Origin: CAYLJJ01 sp964384025
GTDB lineage: Bacteria; Myxococcota_A; Bradymonadia; UBA7976; UBA1532
Length of the DNA: 64,000 bases
Reading direction: 5' to 3'
NCBI GenBank assembly: GCA_964384025.1
Contig: CAYLJJ010000003.1
Span: forward strand, 1 to 64,000
The position numbers and the translations under genes are program-made. Positions 51,840 to 59,492 of this stretch are shown piece by piece; within the stretch, counting starts at the first letter, position 1, and every line of letters starts with the position of its first letter. The notes below the pieces were generated by a model that was given only the letters and a program-made list of their open reading frames with translations, ran no database searches and was not told the DNA's origin.

Positions 51840-52904
51840 ATGTTCAAGGTGATCCAGCCGTTGTGCCTTACGCTTCTTTTCTCTCAGGCGCAGGCTCTCC
51901 CTCCAGGTGACTTTCTGCTAAAACAGGGACAGCTCACTCCTCAGATTCAAAGCTGGGGTCCAGATTGTGGATCTCGACCCTCCAAGGAGCGCGCTCCTTC
52001 AGGACGGATCTATCAGCTCGACGCTCAAGGCCACCTGCACGGTCGCCCAGCTCTCTTTGAGTCGGGTGTCTGTAAGCAGCTTACGGGGCTCCCTCAGCTC
52101 CAAGAACAGCTTGGATCTCAGCAGATCAGCTGTCGCTCTCAGGAGGGCAGCGCTAAGCAGGTCAAGGGAGTGATTCGCTCGGAGCATATCGATCTCAATC
52201 GGATCCATATCCATCAGCGCTTGGAGTATCATTGGAGCTTAAAAGGATCTCAGTGCCGACTGAAGATGCAGGGTCGCTGGAAATTGGAGCGCCTAAAACC
52301 GCTCCCTCTGGCTCCCCAAAAGCCAGACTCAGGCCAAGGTCGGCGCCATCGTGCCAAACCTGGAGCACAGATCCAGGCTGATCCAGAGTGGGCAGCGATA
52401 GATCCTCAACCTGAAGTAGAAGATGAGGTTCTCCCACCCCACCAGGGCGCAGGGCTGGAAGGGCGGCCACAGGAGGAGCAAAAGGGCGAGTTCCCTTGGC
52501 GCCTCATCGCCTCGATTTTCGCAGCCCTTCTCCTCATATTGGGGATCTGGTTTGGTTTAAAGGCGATCTGGGCTCAGAGAGAGCGTAGGGCCTCAAAGGA
52601 GAGCGCTCGACAGGCACGTCGAAGGGCTCAGGTGGCGGCTTATCGAGCGATACATCCGACCCAGCACCTCAGAGTCTTGCGACGGCAATGCCCTGACTGT
52701 GAGCGCCTCTTTGATGAGGAGACCCACTTTTGTCCCCATGATGGAAGCCCTTTAGAGAGCCTCTCCAATGGACCCTTGGAGTCTCCTTCATCTGGAAAAG
52801 CTTCAAAACTGAAGCAGATGATCTGCCCCAAGTGTGGAGTCAAATACTCCAAGGAGACTCGATTCTGTGGTCACGATGGGAGCGGTCTTGTACCTCTAAA
52901 TTGA
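51840..52904 (+). CDS. Membrane protein with periplasmic domain and two cytoplasmic zinc ribbons
   Basis: A 354-residue protein of unknown function. A signal peptide (about 1-19) is followed by a cysteine-containing periplasmic domain (about 20-155), a Pro/Gln/Glu-rich linker (about 157-215), a membrane helix (about 223-243) and a basic segment. The C-terminus carries two similar zinc ribbons, CPDCERLFDEETHFCPHDG (about 282-300) and CPKCGVKYSKETRFCGHDG (about 329-347), each with C-x2-C and C-x2-D/H-like ends. The ribbons should be cytoplasmic if the signal peptide is cleaved. It follows the acidic repeat gene by 60 bases, same strand, perhaps one transcript. Confidence 0.8.
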   Translation: MFKVIQPLCLTLLFSQAQALPPGDFLLKQGQLTPQIQSWGPDCGSRPSKERAPSGRIYQLDAQGHLHGRPALFESGVCKQLTGLPQLQEQLGSQQISCRSQEGSAKQVKGVIRSEHIDLNRIHIHQRLEYHWSLKGSQCRLKMQGRWKLERLKPLPLAPQKPDSGQGRRHRAKPGAQIQADPEWAAIDPQPEVEDEVLPPHQGAGLEGRPQEEQKGEFPWRLIASIFAALLLILGIWFGLKAIWAQRERRASKESARQARRRAQVAAYRAIHPTQHLRVLRRQCPDCERLFDEETHFCPHDGSPLESLSNGPLESPSSGKASKLKQMICPKCGVKYSKETRFCGHDGSGLVPLN

Positions 52905-52943
52905 GGGAGTCGAGCTTCGCCACAAGAGCAGCCTTCTTTTGGA

Positions 52944-53888
52944 TTAACCCCGGCTCTTAAAATGATCTGAGCGTTCCCTGAAGAGAATATTGAACGTGGT
53001 TAAGCTGCCATAACTGCGTCGGATATACCCTCTCATCTGCTCCAGCTCTTTCTCTCCAGCTTTGAGCCGTAAAGAGAGCTGAGCGTCCAAGTGATGGAGC
53101 CGATCCCTCAGCTGGATCAGACGAAAAAAGAAGGCCTCGATCGGCTCCTCTAAGCGCTCCTCTCCTTGGATATAATCGACATGTCCTCCCAGCCAGCGAC
53201 CCCCCAAAGAGGGAGGCTTGAGCGAGAGTGTACGGCCCTCTGCTTCTCTCAGAAGCCTCTGAAGGAGACGTTGAACTCGGCCTCTCTCCCCCTCCCCCTG
53301 AGGCTCAGGCAGCCAGCCACGGGCAAAATGCAACAGCGTCCGTTGGCTTTGGTTGAGCAGCGCTTGGAGATCGAGGCGTTCTCCGTGGCTCAGGCGATCC
53401 AGGGTATTGAGCTTCTGCTCCAAGACGCGCAGGTTGTCACGGATAGAGAGCAATTTTTGGAAAAACTGATCGAGAGGGAGCACCTTCCTCTTCAGCTCAG
53501 GATCAGCAGGAGAGAGATGTAAGCTGCCTCCACTCCAATCTCGTCCAAGCCCTCCCTGCTCAAAGCTGAGTAGAGCTTGATGGCTCTCTAAGAGAAGTTC
53601 CTTGAGCTCTTCAGGCTCTAGGCTTTGGAAGAGCTGGCTGAGGAGCTCAGGGGCGAGAGGATCGGGGCGAGGATCTACATATGCTGTGCCTGCGCTGCTG
53701 CGACCTCCCGAGCTGCTGAAAGAGCGGCTCGGATGAGCCTCACCATGACGTGAGAAGGCGCGGCAGGCTTTCATGTTTCCACGAAAGACCCCCATCCGCT
53801 TCTCCAGCCGGCACTGCCCAACATCAGCCTCCTGCTCTCTCTTCGAGACGACCCGAAAATAGCGACACTCCTCGCAGCCCTTCTCCAT
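52944..53888 (-). CDS. Uncharacterised protein with N-terminal cysteine cluster
   Basis: Not recognised. The ATG at 53888 (314 residues) has GGAAAGGG upstream and avoids a 47-base overlap with the preceding gene that a TTG at 53999 would create. The start has four cysteines: CEECRYF (about 5-11), GQCRLEKRMG and KACRAF, a layout suited to a zinc or iron-sulfur site. The remaining about 230 residues are helical and Leu/Arg/Glu-rich, with PELLSQLFQSLEPEELKELL (about 80-99). There is no signal peptide. Three unknown genes follow each other on this strand, perhaps an operon of unknown function. Confidence 0.75.
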   Translation of the reverse strand: MEKGCEECRYFRVVSKREQEADVGQCRLEKRMGVFRGNMKACRAFSRHGEAHPSRSFSSSGGRSSAGTAYVDPRPDPLAPELLSQLFQSLEPEELKELLLESHQALLSFEQGGLGRDWSGGSLHLSPADPELKRKVLPLDQFFQKLLSIRDNLRVLEQKLNTLDRLSHGERLDLQALLNQSQRTLLHFARGWLPEPQGEGERGRVQRLLQRLLREAEGRTLSLKPPSLGGRWLGGHVDYIQGEERLEEPIEAFFFRLIQLRDRLHHLDAQLSLRLKAGEKELEQMRGYIRRSYGSLTTFNILFRERSDHFKSRG

Positions 53889-53952
53889 CTCGATATCCCT
53901 TTCCAGTCTGGAGGTGGAGGGTATCTCAGAGAGCAAAGTGAACTCTAGGATC

Positions 53953-55851
53953 TCAGAAGCTCTGGAGCCTCTGCTGAAGTTGGCGTCGACGTAACTCAAG
54001 CTCTGGGAGATCTTCCATGCTTCTGAGTAGGTGAGCTGCTTCTAAGGGCAGATCCAAGCGCAGCAGGAGATCCAAACGCTTTAGGGCCAAAGCGCTGAGT
54101 TGTACTCCTTGGGCTCTATCTAGGGCTTTGAGCGCGCTCTCTTCATCTAGGTTGGGCTCTTGAAAGGAGTCGAAGAGCATGATCAAGGCTCTGGGATGCT
54201 GGGGTCTAAGGTGTAGTGCTTGGTAGAGCGCGCGTCGCCCCAGCCCTAACTCCTCATGTTCAAGCAGAGCTTCAGCCAGGGCTAGATAAGCTTCAGGAGC
54301 TTGAGAGCACTCTTCAACCCAACGCTCTGCAGCCTGTTGGACTCCCTCACCACCTCGTCTGCTCAACCAACGCGCCCAAGGTTGCTGAACGGGGCCTTCA
54401 ATCTGGGGGGGGTCATTGAGGAGTTTGAGGAGCAGGGCTCCCTCAGGTCCAGCTTGAAGGCTCTGCGCCCGCAGCCGCGCCTCAGCATCAGGAAACGCCA
54501 ACATCCAGGCAGTCAGAGCCCCTTGAGGCCCCATCTCTAAGGCTAAGGCTCGCTCTGCCTGCCCCGCTTCACAGCTCAGCAACTTGAGCAGGCGCCTCCG
54601 CGCTGAAGCGCTGAGGCGATCTTCCCTCTGAAGCAGCGCCTCTAACTCAAGGCGCCAAACGGGAGGGCTTTTAAAAGGAGCGTGGGAGATCTTGAGGCTT
54701 GATGTTTGCTCCTCTGTAAACGGCGCTCGAGCAAAGCGAAGTGAGCCCTCTCCTCTCCAAATCCAGAGGCGCTGAGCAGAGAGCCCACGCTGTTCAGGCC
54801 CCTGGAGCCCCCGAGCGGAGTGATAGAGGCGCAGCCCCTTAGGTAAAAGCAGCCTGAGCTGCCAGCGATGAACAGGGCCGAGACCTGCAGAAGACTCGGA
54901 GCCCTTGAGATGGGCGCTGGGTTGCTGAGCGCGCTCGCTGAAGCGGATCAGATCTCCCGCCTGAAGCGCTCTTCCTTCGACGGGCCGCCCATCGGGCTGA
55001 AGCTGTTTTCCCTCAGGCAGCTTTGAGAGCGCCGCTGGATCCTCAAGGCGGTAGATGACGAGGCGCTCCCTCTCCACCTGCGCTCCCTGCCAACTCCAGT
55101 CGGTCCACTCCAGCAGACGACGGATAGGCACTTGAGGATCAAGGGGCGGGGCTTCAGCCAGGATCGCTTGAAGGCTGGGAGGAGAGGAGATCTCTCTCGG
55201 TTTGACGCGCTCAAGCCAGCGGCTGAGTTGGAGATTGGGAGCCAGCGCTAAGCTTCTCTCCCAGTGTTTGATCGCCCCCTCCTCCTCTCCCAAGAGGAAC
55301 AGAGCCTCTCCCAATACTCTTTGCAGATCTGCGCGTTCAGGAGCAAAGGGCAGGAGAGCTTGGAGGGCCTGGAGGCTCTCACGGGGGTGCTTCAAAAGCT
55401 TCACGCGCTGCTCAATGAGCTGCTGTTTCATGGAGAACTTAGGGGGGAGACCGGGAGAGATCTTCAGGAAGCCTTCACCTTGAAGTTGGATAAGCAGGCG
55501 GTGTTTCCCCGGACCCAGCTCAAGCTCAGAGCCTTGAGGTTCATCATCCAGAGAGATTGTAAGATCTCCAGGGGCAGAGAGTTCGAGCTGAGCAGGACCC
55601 TCCCTCTCTAAGCGGATAAGGAAGATCCCGGAGCCCTGAGAGATCTCCATCAGGGCCAAGCCTCCTAAAGCCCCAGCGGGTCCCGCCGGATGCCAACGGA
55701 CTCCAAAGTTGGGGCCATCATAGAGCGCTGTGCTTTGCACTGTGGAGCGCTTGAGATCAGTGAGGGCCTGCTCGGCCCCTTCCGGGCTGAGAGGACCCAG
55801 GAGCTGATATTCAGGGTTAAGGAGGAGCAGTAGGGCAAGCGTTTGGATCAA
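53953..55851 (-). CDS. Secreted TPR-containing protein, weak DUF3857-like region
   Basis: A 632-residue protein with a short hydrophobic leader (about 1-11). Residues about 40-140 are beta-rich. TPR-like helices occur at about 155-215 (ADLQRVLGEALFLLGEEEGA then IKHWERSLALAP). The segment around 240-345 (LLEWTDWSWQGAQVERERLV, then LQPDGRPVEG, ALQAGDLIRF) weakly resembles the DUF3857/transglutaminase-associated proteins that follow the order TPR plus DUF3857. A second TPR run (about 480-600: YLALAEALLEHEELGLGRRA) ends the protein. No catalytic Cys-His-Asp triad was found. Its start overlaps the upstream small-protein stop by four bases. Confidence 0.72.
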   Translation of the reverse strand: MIQTLALLLLLNPEYQLLGPLSPEGAEQALTDLKRSTVQSTALYDGPNFGVRWHPAGPAGALGGLALMEISQGSGIFLIRLEREGPAQLELSAPGDLTISLDDEPQGSELELGPGKHRLLIQLQGEGFLKISPGLPPKFSMKQQLIEQRVKLLKHPRESLQALQALLPFAPERADLQRVLGEALFLLGEEEGAIKHWERSLALAPNLQLSRWLERVKPREISSPPSLQAILAEAPPLDPQVPIRRLLEWTDWSWQGAQVERERLVIYRLEDPAALSKLPEGKQLQPDGRPVEGRALQAGDLIRFSERAQQPSAHLKGSESSAGLGPVHRWQLRLLLPKGLRLYHSARGLQGPEQRGLSAQRLWIWRGEGSLRFARAPFTEEQTSSLKISHAPFKSPPVWRLELEALLQREDRLSASARRRLLKLLSCEAGQAERALALEMGPQGALTAWMLAFPDAEARLRAQSLQAGPEGALLLKLLNDPPQIEGPVQQPWARWLSRRGGEGVQQAAERWVEECSQAPEAYLALAEALLEHEELGLGRRALYQALHLRPQHPRALIMLFDSFQEPNLDEESALKALDRAQGVQLSALALKRLDLLLRLDLPLEAAHLLRSMEDLPELELRRRQLQQRLQSF

Positions 55852-56108
55852 CGCAGTGCGGCCTCCTTGGCGGTGGAGCGCAGATCAGAGAGGAAGTCCT
55901 TCTTGAGCCTAAAGATGCGCTCAAATTTCGCCCGCCGTTTGGCATCATGTCTAAACACTTGAGGCTGATTTCGCTGACCCTGGATCATTTTAGGATCCAA
56001 GGTGATAAAGATCACTTTATCATCTTGGTTGTTGTTCAGTTGAGCCCAGGCGATCGCCGGGCTTAAAAAGCTAAGAGAAAGGAGCAGGAGTGGGAGTAGG
56101 AGTGGCAT
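55848..56108 (-). CDS. Small secreted protein of unknown function
   Basis: The preferred ATG at 56108 gives 86 residues with a signal peptide MPLLLPLLLLSLSFLSPAIA; the frame extends 25 codons upstream to 56183, but that part is polar and would bury the signal. The mature part is about 65 residues with DDKVIFITLDPKMIQGQRNQ and a basic helical end (RAKFERIFRLKKDFLSDL). It is coupled by an ATGA overlap to the TPR protein downstream. Unrecognised family; the pairing suggests a shared role. Confidence 0.7.
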   Translation of the reverse strand: MPLLLPLLLLSLSFLSPAIAWAQLNNNQDDKVIFITLDPKMIQGQRNQPQVFRHDAKRRAKFERIFRLKKDFLSDLRSTAKEAALR

Positions 56109-56218
56109 CTGATTTCTCTTAATTTTTGGATAGATCTCAGCCTGCTGAGACTTGAGGAGGCTGTCCAGGGTAGAATTTTGCACACTGAACCGGTTCTAAG
56201 TGTTCATATGATCAAACT

Positions 56219-56650
56219 ATGCCAGTACAACTCCCCGATGATCTCCGCCTAAAGATGCTTCGAGCCCTAATACAACCTCTATCAGCTAGAGAGGCCCAGG
56301 AGAAACTCCAAGAGTTTTTGCTTCAGCTCGACAAGATTATTCGAGCACAGATCTTGGAAGAGCTGAGCTTCTTTCTTCAGGGGGATACTGCTCAGAGAGA
56401 GCTGAGTAAGCCAAAGTCTATAGATGAGCGCGCTCAAGAGCTGCGTTCTCGATTGGAGCGCGAAGGGCTAAGTTGTTGGCGTCAGAGCAGCTATAACAAT
56501 GGAAATGGGCGGGTCCTTTGGTTAAACTCAGGAGCCTTAGTGATGATCCCCGCTGAGGGTGCTCTCTTTGTGCAAGGCAAAGAGATTCAAGCAGCTGAGG
56601 CGCTCTTAAAAGCTCTGGGCTGCTCTGTCACCCAGCCCCCCGAGTATTGA
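56219..56650 (+). CDS. Uncharacterised soluble protein
   Basis: Not recognised. The 143 residues have no signal peptide or membrane segment. A helical N-terminal half (LREQ-type pattern; AREAQEKLQEFLLQLDKIIR, about 24-43) precedes a small alpha/beta part with SCWRQSSYNNGNGRVLWLNS (about 84-103) and ALFVQGKEIQAAEALLKAL. No catalytic motif. The ribosome site is weak. It is divergent from the small secreted protein and lies 89 bases before hypA. Confidence 0.65.
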   Translation: MPVQLPDDLRLKMLRALIQPLSAREAQEKLQEFLLQLDKIIRAQILEELSFFLQGDTAQRELSKPKSIDERAQELRSRLEREGLSCWRQSSYNNGNGRVLWLNSGALVMIPAEGALFVQGKEIQAAEALLKALGCSVTQPPEY

Positions 56651-56739
56651 ACTCAGCCCCCACCCCTCCCCATGGATAGCATCTCCTTTTTGGGCTTGTG
56701 CCCCTTTGCACCCAGGCTCATTTTGGTTAAAAGCAGATC

Positions 56740-57081
56740 ATGCACGAACTCTCTCTGGCGATGAACCTCGTGGAGATCATCGAGGCGGAGGCTCAAACAC
56801 AGCGCTTCACTCAAGTTCGCGGGATCCTTCTGGAGTTGGGGAGTCTCTCCTGCGTTGAGCCCGAGGCGATGCGTCTGGCCTTTGAGGTGGCTTGTCGTGG
56901 AACTCTGGTTGAGGGTGCTGAGCTTCAGATGGAGATCCAGGCTGGCGTCGCTCGCTGCTTCTCCTGTTCGGAGGAGAGTCCAGTCTCCTCCTTTCTAGAA
57001 CCCTGCCCCCGCTGTGGAGCGATGGGTATGGAAGCGATCAGCGGACAACAACTCAGAATCAAGGAACTGGAGGTGGAATAG
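56740..57081 (+). CDS. hypA: Hydrogenase/urease nickel maturation factor HypA
   Basis: Nickel-delivery protein for [NiFe] hydrogenase maturation. The 113 residues start with the nickel-binding MHELSLAMNLVEII and have the zinc site CFSC (about 73-76) and CPRC (about 88-91). GSLSCVEPEAMRLAFEVA is the family core. The stop at 57081 is immediately followed by hypB. No hydrogenase structural, hypCDEF or urease gene lies in the window, so the client enzyme is elsewhere or lost. Confidence 0.96.
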   Translation: MHELSLAMNLVEIIEAEAQTQRFTQVRGILLELGSLSCVEPEAMRLAFEVACRGTLVEGAELQMEIQAGVARCFSCSEESPVSSFLEPCPRCGAMGMEAISGQQLRIKELEVE

Positions 57082-57834
57082 ATGTGCCTGACCTGTGGCT
57101 GCGATGAAGGGCATCAACACTCACATTCACACACAGAGGGGGAGGGGGGCGAGAGGCGACGCCTAAGCCTAGAGCGAGATCTCTTGGCCGCCAACGCTCG
57201 AGATGCTGAGGCGGTACGAGGAATCTTAAGGCGTCTTGGAGTGCTGGGGCTTAACCTGGTCTCTAGTCCTGGGGCGGGAAAGACCACCCTCCTGGTGCAG
57301 AGTATCCGCGCTCTGATGGAGCGCTGCCCTGTAGCGGTTATCGAGGGGGATCAACAGACCAGTCATGACGCGGATCGGATCCGCGCTACAGGCGCTTCAG
57401 CGCTTCAGATCAACACTGGGCGGGGCTGTCACTTGGACGCTCACTCCATCCTTCACGCCCTGGAGGAGCTGAGCCCTGAGCCTGAGTCGCTGCTCTTTAT
57501 TGAGAACGTAGGCAACCTAGTCTGCCCAGCGCTCTTTGATCTGGGAGAAGCTCATAAGGTGGTGATCCTCTCCACTCCAGAGGGAGATGATAAGCCGATC
57601 AAGTATCCTCATATGTTCGCAGCGGCAGACCTGATGATCCTCAACAAGATCGATCTGTTGCCCTATCTGCCCTTCGATGTAGAGCGTTGTCTGACCTACG
57701 CTCGCCGGGTCAATCCCCGTATCGACTTTATTCAGCTCTCAGCCAGCACAGGCGAGGGGATGGAGTCCTGGATCGAGTGGATCCAGAGAGAGCGGGGAGT
57801 TCTTCAAACGATCTATGGAAGCCCAACCCCTTGA
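57082..57834 (+). CDS. hypB: Hydrogenase nickel-insertion GTPase HypB
   Basis: GTP-dependent nickel insertion into [NiFe] hydrogenase. The 250 residues begin MCLTCGCDEGHQHSHSH: a CxxCGC high-affinity nickel site and a short His-rich stretch that may store nickel. The GTPase domain has SSPGAGKTTLL (about 61-71), EGDQQTSHDADRI, GRGCHLDA (metal-site Cys-His), ENVGNLVCPALFDLGE and NKIDLLPY. All motifs intact. It follows hypA directly with no gap and overlaps the next gene's TTG start by four bases (TTGA). Confidence 0.97.
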   Translation: MCLTCGCDEGHQHSHSHTEGEGGERRRLSLERDLLAANARDAEAVRGILRRLGVLGLNLVSSPGAGKTTLLVQSIRALMERCPVAVIEGDQQTSHDADRIRATGASALQINTGRGCHLDAHSILHALEELSPEPESLLFIENVGNLVCPALFDLGEAHKVVILSTPEGDDKPIKYPHMFAAADLMILNKIDLLPYLPFDVERCLTYARRVNPRIDFIQLSASTGEGMESWIEWIQRERGVLQTIYGSPTP

Positions 57835-59492
57835 GAGCCGCCCAACATGCTCGGGATCTGTCTGACAAGATCAACAGCGATCCTGAACGAAACTTTAGGA
57901 GCTGCTCTCTCCTGCTGCTCCTCACTCTCCTTCTCCTCTTTGGTTGTAGTCTCTCCTCCGAGGGACCACCCCCCGCCTCCAGCCCCTCTCCTCCAAGGGC
58001 TTCTTTAGAGATCCTCCGCGCCCTGCCCTCAGATCCGATCTTGGCTTTGATCCCCCGACGACCCAGCTTACTCCTCAAGCGACTCCCCCTCCTTGGCCCC
58101 CTCTTTGAGCGTCCAGGTCTACCCCTCTCCGCTCTGGATCTGGAGCGGCCCGCTGGGCTCCTCTGGTTGAGCATCGACAGCCGCGCCCTGATCCGCTTTG
58201 CCGCTGTTAAAGAACCGGAGAAGCTGAGGGCGGGTTGGCGCTGGGAGGAGGGCCTGGGCCATCGAGAGGGTGCCTCGCTTCTCATCAAAGGAAGCTACGC
58301 TTTCTATCTAGAGGATGAGCTGCCCAAGCTCCTCAAGAGGCGGGTTCAAAAGCTTCAAACTGAGCCCCAAGAGAGCCTCTTTGAAGGCTGGCGAAGGCGC
58401 GTCCCTGAAGGCGATCTGGAGGTCTTGATCGATCCGCTGCGACTCCTGCGGGGACTCTTGGATCTTAGAGAACGAGATGGAGCTGATCCCCTCTGGAGCC
58501 AGCGCTTTAAAGAGATGCTCAAGCGGGAAAGTTTTCAGAACATCAGCCGCCTTGGCAGCCAACATCGCAAGGAGGAGTATCTAAGGCGGGGGCGAGAGCG
58601 AGCGCTTAAGCACTGGAACCCAAGCCTAAAAGCTCTGGGATCTCTGGGCCTTTCTTTAGATCTAAAGAAAGCCCAAGTTCAACTTCGCTTGGAGAGCGCT
58701 CCTCCACTCCAAGGAGGGTTAGAGCAACAAGCCCCGCTTGAGAACCAAGGACCTCGCGTTCTCCTGCGTTTAGAGACTCAGCTTAAACTTGAGCCCCTGG
58801 CTCTCCTCTGGGAGCAGCTCCTCAGCCCTCCCCCCGCCCTAACTCCCTTGCTGGATCTTTGTGATGGGCGCTTAGCTCTGACGCTGAGCCAGAGAGGGGG
58901 TGTCTTGGGTGTTGATCTGCGCCTGGGGTTAAAAGCAGAGGCTCAGGGCCGCCCCATCTCCCGCTCTTCATGGCATATCCAGACCCGACGCTTCTTTATC
59001 GAGTTGAGCGCTCAGGAGCTGATCATCAGCACAGATCCGCTCAGCTTTAAACCCAAAAAACAGCCTGAGAGCAGCGCTGGGCGAGTCTCTGAGCGAAGGC
59101 AGCTCCTTATGCTCATCGATCCAGGGCGCTTGGCTGCACAGCTCTATAATCCCATCTTGCCTCCCCGCCCCTTCTCTTTGGGTTCAAAGGCTGGCGCAGC
59201 TCAACTGCGAGATCTGGAGGAGGAGCTGAGGGAGGTTCACCAACGCTGGCTGGATGGGCTCCATGATCTTTTGCTCAGGTTTGCTCAGGAGAGCGGTCCG
59301 CTCTCTTTGGTTTGGTCGGGACGAGAGGGAAGCTTGGAGGCTTCTTGGCCTCAGGGTGCTGAAGCTGTTCTTCAGCTCCTAGAGCGCCGACTCCCCCGTC
59401 TGAAGCTGATCAAGGAGAGCTTAGGAGAGCTAGAGCGACGCCGTTTGGCCTTGATGGAGAAGATCCTGAGGTTGCCCAGCGGCTCAGATTAG
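57831..59492 (+). CDS. Large lipoprotein of unknown function, coupled to hypB
   Basis: Not recognised. In-frame starts are few; a TTG at 57831 overlapping the hypB stop (TTGA) gives 553 residues with a 26-residue basic N-region, then a hydrophobic segment and lipobox LLLLFGC (about 37). The mature protein has segments typical of beta-sandwich/long-helix mixes: LEILRALPSDPILALIPRRP (about 60-79), VLLRLETQLKLEPL (about 310) and a helical C-terminus. The frame extends further upstream inside hypB but without a signal peptide placement that makes sense. It may be an outer-membrane-associated protein; a link to hydrogenase is only positional. It converges with the metalloprotease (4-base overlap). 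Confidence 0.72.
   Translation: MRAAQHARDLSDKINSDPERNFRSCSLLLLLTLLLLFGCSLSSEGPPPASSPSPPRASLEILRALPSDPILALIPRRPSLLLKRLPLLGPLFERPGLPLSALDLERPAGLLWLSIDSRALIRFAAVKEPEKLRAGWRWEEGLGHREGASLLIKGSYAFYLEDELPKLLKRRVQKLQTEPQESLFEGWRRRVPEGDLEVLIDPLRLLRGLLDLRERDGADPLWSQRFKEMLKRESFQNISRLGSQHRKEEYLRRGRERALKHWNPSLKALGSLGLSLDLKKAQVQLRLESAPPLQGGLEQQAPLENQGPRVLLRLETQLKLEPLALLWEQLLSPPPALTPLLDLCDGRLALTLSQRGGVLGVDLRLGLKAEAQGRPISRSSWHIQTRRFFIELSAQELIISTDPLSFKPKKQPESSAGRVSERRQLLMLIDPGRLAAQLYNPILPPRPFSLGSKAGAAQLRDLEEELREVHQRWLDGLHDLLLRFAQESGPLSLVWSGREGSLEASWPQGAEAVLQLLERRLPRLKLIKESLGELERRRLALMEKILRLPSGSD

Noticed and set aside
57687..57830. Upstream extension of the lipoprotein frame inside hypB
   Set aside because: It would place about 75 residues before the signal peptide; a TTG start overlapping the hypB stop is more sensible.
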